NCBI RefSeq assembly: GCF_003576645.1
Contig: NC_044919.1
Span: forward strand, 16,670,545-16,734,544
Direction of reading: 5' to 3'
DNA from: Ipomoea triloba
Taxonomy: Eukaryota > Streptophyta > Magnoliopsida > Solanales > Convolvulaceae
DNA length: 64,000 nt
Shown: positions 10,851 through 20,482 of the stretch, piece by piece
Numbering within the stretch: position 1 is the first letter of the stretch
Layout of the letters: every line of letters begins with the position of its first letter
Notes under the pieces: model-generated
The model's database searches: none
What the model saw: the letters and a program-made list of their open reading frames with translations, nothing else
What the model was told of the DNA's origin: nothing
Program-made: the position numbers and the translations under genes

Positions 10851-11788
10851 ACACTATCCCATTTTTGTGCATTGAGAAGATAATGTAACACATTTATATG
10901 TATTGACGAAGGCTTTGAATCAAAAACATGTGTTGCTTACTGCTATTATTGATGAGAATTTGAGTGTATGTTGTTATGAAAAATATTGTGAGGATCGAGC
11001 ACTTACCACTGCGCCAAAAGCTATAGCTCACAGCGAAGGCACAACTTTATTTCTATATACAACCACCACATTTTCGAGAGGCAGGGTGCTGGAGTAACCC
11101 TTCACCGGCCTTGCCCAACAGTTCCCCAACCACCAATTGCTGGACTTGGCCCATTAGCGGCCTCTGCCCAACAGATATATAGTGCCACTGGTTATACAAT
11201 TACCAGATGCATACTCCAAAATACAGGAATCCAGGGCTGCAATTTCAATATAACCTCACACAAAGGATAACAGTCTACCACCATCATTTCACCTCCCTGT
11301 TGAGTTTAGCTGCAAATATTTGCAATGGGTGTGAATTTTCAGAAATTCTTTAAAATAACAGAAATGCACAACCCTATTTATAATCTCACATTCTAAACAG
11401 AACACCATAAACATATCAGAAATTCTGAAAACAGAATTCAGTCTTTGGGTAAAGAAAGAACCTGATATTCAATATACCAGACTGGAATACTCATTTCCAA
11501 ATTCACTGTTCAGGGGTACATATTTCATTACTCCCTCTCTCATCTTATGTGTACTACATTAAGTCAAACAAGTTCCATGAATCTAATCTTTGGCATAACA
11601 GAAGCATTGAAGTCTCAAGTATATAACAAAGGTCACACTCCTGCTGTGTGCTCATCAGCTACAGTATCAAAGTTTTAATTTACTACAAAAGCTTTTCTGG
11701 GATAACGACTCAAGAAAAATGATGCTATACCATTGACTTAACACAAAGCATGTTCCTTCTGATAAATAGACAATTTCAATAATGAGTC
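10851..11788. other. Convergent intergenic region (3' flanks of FdC1 and the uL18 gene)
   Basis: No further gene is seen. The interval should hold both 3' UTRs; tail-to-tail transcripts could overlap here. No repeat family is recognised. Confidence 0.5.
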
Positions 11789-12880
11789 CTATGGTTTTGG
11801 TGGGAGGATGCTGGCTTTCTTGGTTTTTCTCTGCTTTAACTTCACCTTAACATCAATACCACCGTCAATGATAGCCTGAAGTACAATCTGCAATTTCCCC
11901 TCCAATCTTTCCCCTTTCCTTGGTGTATAAACCACATTATGGATATCATCAGCCAAGGCTCTTTGAGCTAGCACTTCCCCAACAGCAGCACAAGCAGCTC
12001 TATTCTTGGTTGAACTCAACTCAAATTTCATGTCCTTCGAAATAGAATGTGCCACAGCAACAACCTTGCTAGTTGCCCGATGGATAACGCTGGCACGTGC
12101 AGAACCCTTAGATATATAAATATCCAAACAAAAAGGCTCATGGTAAGCTGCTGTAGCCTGATTGAAAGTTTGAGACCTTTTAGTCTTCACAACCTCAGAA
12201 GCTTCAAATTCATGAAGCCAGGAAACCGAGACATTATTCTTATCAAAACGCAGAGATCTCTCCACTGCCAAGCTTGTTTCATTGCCCAACTTCTCCTTAC
12301 TTACTTGCCACTTCTCCATGCACTTCAAGCTTTTCTCACTCCCAGAGGGTGAGGCACTACTTGCCTTTTCCATCTGCATTCCGTTCACCTTCTTGTTACC
12401 TTTATTTCTATTCCTCCCATGGAAATCAAACTTATACTCTTCATATTCTTTGGAATCTTTATCAAGCTTATAAAACAAGTTCCCACGGATCCTCATTTCC
12501 TCAATTTCATCAAAATCAAGGTCCTCCTTATTTGGAGGTGCATATTTCACCATCTCTTCCTCATCTCTAAGTAAAGGCTTCACCTTTGACCGCTTCTCTA
12601 CATTGCCCCTCCACGCCTCCGCTAAGCCTGATGACACCTTCCAGGCCTCACTATCCACAAGCTCAATCCTGCATTCTTCCAAGCGTGCATTTGCAGTCGG
12701 AAACAATGGTGAAAGTGAAAAAAACCCATTGTTGAAAGTTGGAGGAGAGTCTTTCTTATCGCTGTTGCTAACACATGAAGATTGGGATAATCCAAAACCT
12801 GGAGTTCTAGAACAGAATAAACGAATTGTTGGAGGGAAATGAGAGTTAGCGAAAATTGTGCAGGCGGTCAATCTTCTCAT
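11789..12880 (-). CDS. uL18 (L18p/L5e) family protein, probably mitochondrial
   Basis: An intronless CDS of 363 codons starting at the ATG at 12878-12880. The start MRRLTACTIFANSHFPP is Arg-rich without acidic residues, consistent with a mitochondrial presequence. The middle (about 60-240) is charged, low in complexity and Lys/Glu/Asp-rich. The C-terminal 110 residues carry the L18p/L5e fold: FCLDIYISKGSARASVIH, then KVVAVAHSISKDM, then the alanine-rich RAACAAVGEVLAQRA and a basic end (VKVKLKQRKTKKAS). Bacterial uL18 binds 5S rRNA. Plant proteins with this long N-terminal region (the Arabidopsis At3g22450 type) are annotated as ribosomal L18p/L5e family. The bases upstream in the same frame end in a TAA 15 nt before the ATG, so no longer N-terminus is possible without splicing. 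Confidence 0.9.
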   Translation of the reverse strand: MRRLTACTIFANSHFPPTIRLFCSRTPGFGLSQSSCVSNSDKKDSPPTFNNGFFSLSPLFPTANARLEECRIELVDSEAWKVSSGLAEAWRGNVEKRSKVKPLLRDEEEMVKYAPPNKEDLDFDEIEEMRIRGNLFYKLDKDSKEYEEYKFDFHGRNRNKGNKKVNGMQMEKASSASPSGSEKSLKCMEKWQVSKEKLGNETSLAVERSLRFDKNNVSVSWLHEFEASEVVKTKRSQTFNQATAAYHEPFCLDIYISKGSARASVIHRATSKVVAVAHSISKDMKFELSSTKNRAACAAVGEVLAQRALADDIHNVVYTPRKGERLEGKLQIVLQAIIDGGIDVKVKLKQRKTKKASILPPKP

Positions 12881-12895
12881 AGAGAAAAGAGGCAC

Positions 12896-13003
12896 TTAGA
12901 GCAAAGGGTTGTGATCGACGAGCAAAGTTAAGTGGGTTGGGATTGGAGCAAAAGAGTTATGCAAATTGCGAGGAATAGGTCTTTGAAACAATACAGCAAA
13001 CAT
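12896..13003 (-). CDS. Possible upstream ORF, 35 codons, in the uL18 gene leader
   Basis: ATG at 13001-13003 opens a frame (MFAVLFQRPIPRN...) that closes at TAA 12896-12898, 15 nt before the uL18 start and in the same frame. If the transcript begins upstream of 13003 this would be a short uORF. Nothing shows that it is translated, and I do not recognise the peptide. Confidence 0.3.
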   Translation of the reverse strand: MFAVLFQRPIPRNLHNSFAPIPTHLTLLVDHNPLL

Positions 13004-14454
13004 GTGGTGTGCGACTGAAGGAATCGCCGGAGTGCTCAGACCAACTGTTTCCAAATCTGGAATTAGAAGATCAAGGAATACGATGATCAAGAAATCATAT
13101 ACTACTACTAATGATGATTCGAGAATTCCGGGGTAAAGAGTTAGATAAAACCTGGTACTTCCACAGTTACACGCAGAGGCGCAAAATTATCCGTAAAAAG
13201 TTTTCGAATTGATTGATTCCATTCAGAATGGGGACATTTCGTAAGTCACGTTCATTCATCCCTGAAATTTAACACATTTGACATTTCAATATCACAAGTA
13301 TAACACATTTGACATTTCAATATCACAAGTAAGTCTTGCCTTATAAGAGCATAACCATTGCATATATAGCAAACTGCAATCTAAGCTACTGTACAAGTTT
13401 ACCAGATTAACAAAACAAACCACATAACTGAAAAACACCAAATTATACCATGAACCACATTGCAAGAGACTACTAATGCAGTAACTTTAAGTATACTAAA
13501 AATAAATTTGCATGTCAATAAAAAAATTGGCTGAAAACCCACTTAAACAAGTAAGCAAATGTTGGAAATTAAGTCTCAATTCATCATACAAAGGTCCTCT
13601 GCTCACAATACTAACCTGGCACAAAATTTGACACAACAGGACCAATATGGGTGAAGTGTAAATCAAACCCAATTTGAAGATAACAACAGCAAACAATAAA
13701 TTAGTAGAACTGCAACCTAACAGAAGTGCCCAGTTTCTGTGAAGATTATGGGTCTATAGTGTATCAAGTTATTTCGGGTGTGTGGAAAGAAAAGGAAACT
13801 CAGCACAAGATTATTCAAAATTCCAAACAAAGAAATGCCTGCAATCCTGCAAGGGGGAAGTGATCAGCAAATGGATGAAGAATCCACAGGATCCAGCAGC
13901 AACATATGTACCAAAGCATTTCATCAACAGCAAAAAACAGGAGCATCAGATTGGAAAGCTAGCACCAAGGTACACACAGCAAGTCAGCAACAACCAATCT
14001 ACAGAAACATCGGCTATCACATCACAGCTACAGCCGCGAACTCATGCTGTAAGATAGTGCAACTATCATTAGCTTAATTATAGGTCCCGCTATATTTAGA
14101 TTAAAAACAACACCTACACAATAAACTACCATCCTAATACCTATAAAATGAAGATACCTAACAATGAGCCAGCACTAGAGTAAGATCATAAAATCACCAT
14201 CTCAAAACCAGTTGATTTTGGGATATATACTGCACACAGCAGCAATCCTATTTAGAACCAGCATAGCTGCATATTGAGTTCTTGAATCAACTGCAACAGC
14301 TACACTTAGCAGTAACTTCTTCCATCTTTTATATGATCACAGCTTAAACTCCTTACCATGGCCAAAATCTCAAGTCAGGAAAAGGTTAAAATGCTCTAAT
14401 CCCAATTTGACTTCAGTAGTTTGCAAGATTTCTAACCTTACCAATCATGACAAG
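13004..14454. other. Intergenic or untranslated region, no gene recognised
   Basis: It contains a short direct repeat (acatttgacatttcaatatc, at about 13269 and 13305) and two overlapping plus-strand open stretches (13778-14077) with no recognisable composition or motif. As 14455-14986 is the end of a minus-strand gene, part of this interval is probably its 3' UTR. Confidence 0.45.
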
Positions 14455-14986
14455 TCAGAAAATTTGTTTAATGGTAGTTTGCCAGCAACAATAACATGCT
14501 AACCAACAGGAGCATCCACGGTAGCGATCACGCTCATACCTTCCTTTACTTCTGCTCCTGCTTCTCCTTCTATATTCCCTGTCACTGTATTGATCTCTAT
14601 GCCTGAAATATCAATTCCAACAATAAATCTATATATAAGAAATCTAAGTGCTAACATAATTATGATCCACTGAGCAACCTATAGTTCATTTAGCTAAATA
14701 TAAATGTAAGGAAATACTATACTATAATATGATTAAAAAAATACATTCAAGAAAATGCAATAGCTTCATGTAGCAATCTTTGGTTCCATTGGCAAAAATA
14801 ATATACATGTTACATAACAGCATACTAGTATGATAAACATAAGTGTAGCAACCAAATGTCCCTAAGAGAGCAAAAGAATCATTTTTGCAGCTAACAGATA
14901 TCATGAATTGCGAGATATTACCTTGGTTTAGGACTGTAGCTCCTTGACCGTCCTCTTGTCTTGTACACAGGCTCCTCAATTCTTCC
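14455..14986 (-). pseudogene. Arginine/serine-rich splicing-factor-like protein, C-terminal two exons only
   Basis: Two minus-strand exons join in frame: 14922-14986 (65 bp) and 14455-14602. The first gives GRIEEPVYKTRGRSRSYSPK; its donor is AAG|GTAATATC. The second follows the acceptor ATTTCAG and gives HRDQYSDREYRRRSRSRSKG, then RYERDRYRG, before running into CSCWLACYCC and a TGA at 14455-14457. Alternating RS/RD/RY dipeptides mark an SR or SR-like splicing protein; the RRM and upstream exons are not found within the next 1.5 kb, where a MITE and a CACTA-type end lie. It may be a truncated gene, a captured fragment or the true 3' end of a gene with very long introns. The family could be SR45a/Transformer-2-like, but that is a guess. 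Confidence 0.6.
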
Positions 14987-15137
14987 CTTGTGACTAGTAA
15001 GGTAAAATATTGCATTAAATATAGAATTGTGGGACCAAAAACAAATATTAACTCAAGGAATAGGAAGTAAAAATACCTTGCAAGCAACCTAACCTATGCG
15101 AATTTTATACTAAAGTACAATGTATAGAAAAAAGAAC

Positions 15138-15659
15138 GAGTCATTTTCATTTTTGGTCCTATTGTTATTGGGGTATTGTCAATTTTAGTCCACTTCATTA
15201 ATTTTTGTCACATTGCGGCCAATCTTATTTTGTCCTTGCAACTTTTAGTCCACCTTTAAAATTTTCTGTCAAATAACCGTCCAAAATAAGGGTTTTTTGG
15301 TCTTTTCATGCTTTGGTCATCTCCTTTACCATTTGTCGTGGTTTTCCTTACACATTTTCATCCAATGAAGTGGTCCGGCGAAAGTCATGGCTTTGTAATG
15401 TGGCTCACATGGCTTTCGCCGGACTTCTTCATTAGATGAAAATGTGTAAGGAAAACCATGACAAAGGGTCAAGAAGATAACCAAAGCATGAAAAGACCGA
15501 AAATACCCTTGTTTTGGACGACCATTTGACGAAAATTTTAAGGGTGGACTAAAAGTGGCAAGGACTAAATAAGACTGGCCACAATGTGGCAAAAATTAAT
15601 AAAGTGGACTAAAATTGGCAATGCCCCAATAACGGTAGGACCAAAAATGGAAATGACTC
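15138..15659. repeat. Mutator-type MITE, 522 bp, foldback palindrome
   Basis: It starts gagtcattttcatttttggt and ends with the near-exact inverse complement; the arms run about 250 bp to a centre near 15390 (ccggcgaaagtcatggcttt / inverse). It is flanked by a perfect 9-bp duplication, aaaaagaac, at 15129-15137 and 15660-15668. The 9-bp duplication indicates Mutator-type transposition. It lies between the RS-protein exons and the GC-rich block, so it may sit in an intron. Confidence 0.93.
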
Positions 15660-15768
15660 AAAAAGAACACAATACATCGAGAGTAAGTAAAAATTGATGT
15701 AACAAAACAATAAGAGCATTACGAAAATCTTACATCCTTTCAGCATTGGGCCCAAATAAAGTGTACGT

Positions 15769-16085
15769 ACCTGAGACCCCGGCGAGCAGCAGCGGCGAGG
15801 AGCGGGGGAGGGCGACCGGCGGCGAGGTGGTGCGGCAGTTGCGTCCACCGGCGAGGTGGTGCGGCAGTTGCGTCCGGCGGCAAGGAGAGCAGCGGCGACG
15901 CGGCGGCTAGTGGAGAGCAGCGGCGGCTGGGCGTGAGGCGGAGGCTGTTGATGGCGGCTGGGCGTGAGTCGGAAGCTGTGGACGACGGCGGTGGCGGTCG
16001 ACGGGAGCGCAACGATGGCGGCGGTAAGGGCTGTGTGGGGAAGGTGCGGCGGTTGTGATCCTCCAGGTGCGGCGGTTGTGATCCT
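15769..16085 (-). other. GC-rich block with a splice-donor-like end; possible first exon
   Basis: About 300 bp of very GC-rich sequence in an AT-rich setting. The minus strand is open from about 16012 to 15740, giving Pro/Arg/Ala/Ser-rich low-complexity protein. It ends at GGGTCTCAG|GTACGTAC, a strong donor consensus. It could be the 5' exon of the RS-protein gene, but the open frame ends in phase 2 while the next known exon reads in phase 0, so intermediate exons would be needed. It could equally be internal sequence of the CACTA-type element to its right. Short duplications occur inside (gaggtggtgcggcagttgcg twice; ggtgcggcggttgtgatcct twice). Confidence 0.35.
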
Positions 16086-16159
16086 CCAGATCTAGATCTA
16101 AAAGTATATACGTAATATATTTTAACTAAAAATAAAAATAAAAAATAAAAAAAAATAGG

Positions 16160-16392
16160 TAGCTGCCTCCGAAGTTCCTACTTCGGAGGCACGAAGGTAT
16201 AATGCTACGTACCAGCTGCGTCCGAAGTGCGAACTTCGGACGCAGCTGGTCTATTTAAAAAAATAATAATAATAAAAAGTAATTAAATGATGGACATTTT
16301 AATTACAAAAATGCTACGCGTCACTTTATGCGTCTGGAGTTTTAACTCTGGACGCAAATTGTCCTATATTTTTAATCAATTTTGTACTAGTG
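16160..16392 (-). mobile_element. CACTA-type transposon terminus with subterminal hairpins
   Basis: The segment ends (read from the minus strand) with CACTAGTACAAAATTG at 16377-16392, a typical CACTA-superfamily terminal sequence. Inside are three short perfect or near-perfect palindromes: 16169-16194 (gcctccgaagtt...cttcggaggc), 16216-16247 (gctgcgtccgaag...cttcggacgcagc) and 16339-16364 (gcgtctggagtt...aactctggacgc). Subterminal hairpins are usual for this superfamily. I could not find the opposite terminus, so the element is truncated or its other end has diverged. Confidence 0.6.
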
Positions 16393-17290
16393 TTTATTAA
16401 AAAGAGTATTTGAAAGATTCTAAAAACCCCATATTGTTATAGTTTCATGTTAATTGGTTATTCTACTTCTTAGTTCAAAAGATAGTTCAGTAAACATAGG
16501 TTGATTAAGTCTTATTGTATTAAGTATAGATCGAGCCTGTACTAGTAGATATCTAGTTCAGCATGAAGTTTAGAAAACTCAGAGATCTGAAGACATGAAG
16601 ACTCGTAAACTTGGATTTGAACTAGGATACACAATAGTTCAGACGAGATCGTTCAGAGCGGTTATTCAGTTACAACTGATTTTGATCCCAGCTGTTATAA
16701 ATAGGAAGATTATCCTCACAAAAGTGTTGTTGATTCTACACAGATTGATCCACGGATTAAGTTTGATTAAGCTGAAGCGAAAACTTGACAAAGACTACCT
16801 TTGACTCAATTTAGAATTCTCGTGAGAGAATATGAGCACGAATTCACTCTGATCAAAGCATGGTGTGCTGTTTTTGAGGGGGAGCCTCAATACAATAACA
16901 TCAAGAGATCAAGGTCTTGACAACTCTTCAAGGCAGAACTCAAAGGATGGTGATTTGAAGAATATCCGAGAGTTCTCCGCGTGTATTCAATTGACATTGC
17001 CGGTACAATCTTTTACATTGATTCAATGAAGAGTTGGGTAAATCAGAGTGTTGCCCCCCAGACGTAGGAACAACATTCCGAACTAGGTTATCAAATAGAT
17101 AAGTGTCTTTACAGCTTTCCTGTCTTTATATTATTGGCGATTTAATTACTAAACTGCAAACCAAACTATCTTAGTTACTGTTCTCCATAGGTCACAATAT
17201 AAATTGATTAGTATAGTCTTGCGGAACTTAGTCAATAGGTTCACTCCGTAAGAACACGGCTAAGCGCATCTGGTAATTGAGTTAAGCGCA
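16393..17290 (+). repeat. Degraded LTR-like sequence
   Basis: The stretch contains tgaggggg (polypurine-like, about 16875) and cccagacgtagg with ccgaactaggtta (17055-17090), phrases I associate with Copia LTR R/U5 regions of the SIRE/Angela type. No second copy lies in the window and no coding domain adjoins it. The ends are uncertain. Confidence 0.35.
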
Positions 17291-17515
17291 CTTTCAGAAG
17301 ACACAAAATTATGTACTAGAATACACAAAATTGTGCACTGAAAGGCATAACTATATGCACTGCAATTGTGTTTTTACATTTGTTCAAAGTCCTTGGAAGC
17401 ACAACAATATGAATTCAAAGGCATAACAATGTACAATAGAAGGAATACCAATGTGCACTCAAAGGCATAACAATGTGCAATCGAAGGAACAAAAATGTGC
17501 ACTCGAAGGTTAAAA
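17280..17515. repeat. Degenerate short tandem repeats
   Basis: Units of about 30 bp with aaaggcataacaatgtgcaa, tcgaagga and aatgtgcact recur at least four times between 17330 and 17510. Noncoding. Confidence 0.65.
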
Positions 17516-18595
17516 AATTGGACTGGGATTCTTTGAGAAAATTAGAAATTTATTGTCCCAAACAATATGATCTGTTGATTCAGACTAATTCAGCTTCCAA
17601 TTCAAAGGCAAAGAACTGTAGAATTTTTTTAGAGTCCATATCAACGGCTCAGATCTTACCATATTTTTTTGCTCGGGAGTTCTTTCCTTGATGGGCTAAT
17701 CCACTGTCCATATGGGGGTCATGATGGTGTTCATGCATGTCCTCCTCATTCGTTTAAGGAACTCCTCCTCCTCAAAGTTCACCGTAGTTCTAGACGTTGC
17801 CATTTGATCCTTAGTACCACAGACAACCACATGCTCAGCTTCAACAACAGTTTGTCTACTGAGCCTGCCAAGCCCCTTCGGTAGGTACTTTTTCGGACAT
17901 TGATGGCTACTAGCGGTCTAGGAGTTAATGACGCACCCCTATCTTCCTCGTAAAGAATTTGTTTCTCCTAGATCTGCACCGCCGGGCTTTTGATGACTCT
18001 TCTAGGGAGTCTTCTACATGGTCCTCTCAGTATCTGGTCTAGGTTTGAAACTCTCATCATCATCATCTTTGTCATCCAGTAATAATGGGGCAAACTTGGA
18101 GGATGTAATTGTTCGGGGGAAACCATTCTCATCTTTGTAGCTATTTGTCCTTGTCTCCTTCCTTACCAGGGGGCTTGTCGACGCCTAGCCTGACGTGGAG
18201 CAAGCATCCATGGCTTAAACCTATCATTCTCTTCGGGCAGAGGTTGTTTCAAACTCTTTTTCTCCCCTTTATTTTGTTGCACCTAGATGTACTCATCAGC
18301 TTTGATGGATGGTATACTGGGTTGACTGGTTGTACTAGTCAACCAAAATGGTCTAGGCCACATGGACCGGCCCAAGAAAGTAACTAGATCAAAGAAAGCC
18401 CAAAAAGAATATGTAGTACGAAGCAACTTAGGAGTTTAATAAGGTTTGGGTTTAGTATTCATAATGTAGTAATGATTGGACTTAATATTCATAATGTAAT
18501 AAGGACTCCCAATATTAGATAGTCTAAGATTTCTATTCCTTGTAGGGCTCCTAGCCCAAAATATATATAACTAGACCCTCGTACATGTTGAGAGG
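17516..18595. other. Intergenic DNA without a recognisable gene
   Basis: Open stretches are short and without motif. There is a small inverted repeat at about 18313-18342 (ttgactggtt / aaccagtcaa-like). It ends at the hAT insertion site. Confidence 0.4.
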
Positions 18596-18695
18596 CAGGG
18601 CCGGTCCTAAGCACGGGCTGACTGGGCGACCGCTCAAGGCCCCATGCCAGAAGGGGCCCATCTATATATATGTATGCGTATACATACATACATAC

Positions 18696-18696
<1 letters not shown>

Positions 18697-18745
<49 letters not shown>
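18697..18745. repeat. (TA)n microsatellite
   Basis: About 24 uninterrupted TA units in the 5' untranslated part of the hAT element. Length is likely to be variable and hard to assemble. Confidence 0.95.
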
Positions 18746-18752
<7 letters not shown>

Positions 18753-19226
18753 TTATAATTAGTGTTATATTTATATTAGAAAACAAAAAATAAGAATAGA
18801 TGGGACTGCAGGAAGCTGGAATCGACGCTTAATTAAATAAATTTAGAAATTGAATCGACACGAGGACAATTTTCCGTTGTAACTTCCCCATTCGATTCTA
18901 TTCATCCTCTCATCCTCATTCGATTCTAACTTCCCCATTCGATTCTATTCATCAATAAAAAAATTTCCCCATTCGATTCTTTTCATCCTCGCATCTTCGT
19001 CAACGATCAATCGTTTGTTTGCTTATTTGACCCAATTGTCCGTTGTAACTTGTAAGTTTTATTTTATTTGTAATTTGTTCTATCTTTATTTTCTCTGCAA
19101 CACTGCACACAGTCAACACAGCACACCTATAATATATTAGGGATTTAGGACTATAAATCTATAATCCTCTAATGAGTAATGCAAATATGTAATGGGATAT
19201 TGAATTTTGTGATTTCTGTAATTATA

Positions 19227-19228
<2 letters not shown>

Positions 19229-19269
<41 letters not shown>
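19229..19269. repeat. (AT)n microsatellite
   Basis: About 20 AT units inside the hAT element, upstream of the transposase start. Confidence 0.95.
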
Positions 19270-19274
<5 letters not shown>

Positions 19275-19684
19275 TGAATTATAATTACCCTGAGTTACTG
19301 AGTTCTATCTAATCCATTCTATTAACATGGATAGAAAGTGAAAGAAGAAAAGAACAAAAAATCGTGGTTGTGGAGTTGTTTGTGATATAACTGAAGACTG
19401 AGGAGAACTTTTTAAAAATATTCAGGTGCTTTTGTTCTTTTCTTATACACAGTTTTTAAAATTGTTTTATATAATGTTACGTAAAAAGCATTTATCTGGA
19501 AGTGAAAAAAGAAAAAAAAACAAGTAGAGCAGCTAATGAAATCACAAAGAGGAGCTATAAATAAATTTTTCAAAAAATCAGAATCATCTAATGAAAATTT
19601 GAAACAATCTAAAGAAAATTTAAGTGACCAAGGCCATGTTAATGAGGGTATAGCTAATTTGAGTGATGATGATAATGTAGTAAA

Positions 19685-20482
19685 GGATCGCGTTCATGTG
19701 CGTACTGGCCGCCAGGAGAGAACTGCGGACGAATCACAGCGCGCCACGTGTTCAGAATGTAGTTGCACATAACGTTATAACTAGGTACACGTAATGTTAT
19801 AACTAGGTGCACATAGGTGCACCCATGTGCATAAATGTTAACAAGGTAAATTACTTGCACCTGTAAGTGAAAATAGGTGCACACGTGCAAGTAAAATGTA
19901 TTACAAGTGCAAGTAAATTGTACAATGAGCATCAATACTAAGTGCACCTAATGTTATAACTGGGTGCAACCTATACATAGGTTGCACCCAGGTGCATGAA
20001 TGTTAACAAAGTAAATTACTTGCACAAGTGCAACTAAAATGTATTGCAGATGCAAGTAAAATGTATTACAGGTGCAAGTGAATTGTACACTGAGCATCAA
20101 TACTAAGTGCACCTAATGTTATAACTAGGTGCACCTAGGTTGCACCAGGTGCATGAATATTAACAAGGTAAATTACTTGCATTTGTAAGTGAAAATATTT
20201 GCGAAAATAGGTGCATGAATATTAACAAGGTAAATTACTCGCACTTGTAAGTGAAAATAGGTACGAAAGTAGGTGCACTTGTAAGTGAAACTAGGTGCAC
20301 TTTTAAGTGAAACTAGGTGCACTTGTAAGTGAAACTAGGTGCATCAAAGTTCCAGTTATTTACGAAAATGTCACCACGTCATTTTTTTAAAATTGCATCT
20401 GATTCATTGATCTGGACACGTGGACGGCTGTGATTTATCCGCATTTCTCTCCTGAGAGAGAGTACGCACGAGAGTGCAACCC
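19685..20482. mobile_element. Mutator-type MITE nested in the hAT transposase
   Basis: The left arm (ggatcgcgttcatgtgcgta, then ccaggagagaactgcggacg and aatcacagcgcgccacgtgt) matches the inverse complement of the right arm over about 75 bp. The flanks are tgtagtaaa (19676-19684) and tgcagtaaa (20484-20492): a 9-bp duplication with one mismatch. The interior is a tandem array of words such as aggtgcac, cttgtaagtgaaa and aaattacttgcac. Removing the element and one flank copy restores one reading phase across the transposase, so the insertion postdates the hAT's coding life or helped end it. Confidence 0.88.
19760..20345. repeat. Internal tandem repeats of the nested MITE
   Basis: Two longer blocks of about 160 bp share aatgttataactaggtgcac, ttaacaaggtaaattacttg and gcatcaatactaagtgcacc. 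At 20270-20340 a shorter 23-24 bp unit (acttgtaagtgaaactaggtgc) is repeated three times. Non-autonomous Mutator elements often carry such arrays. Confidence 0.8.

Noticed and set aside
12047..12842. Plus-strand open stretches opposite the uL18 gene.
   Set aside because: They are antisense shadows of the intact minus-strand coding sequence.
13778..14077. Two overlapping plus-strand open stretches of about 90-100 codons.
   Set aside because: Low-complexity, no motif; the RS-protein gene on the other strand explains the region better as its 3' flank.
14167..14180. A cactag word as the missing left end of the CACTA element.
   Set aside because: Only six bases match the right terminus and no 3-bp target duplication agrees.
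14722..15087. A 121-codon minus-strand frame.
   Set aside because: It spans the intron between the RS-protein exons and reads the exon out of phase.
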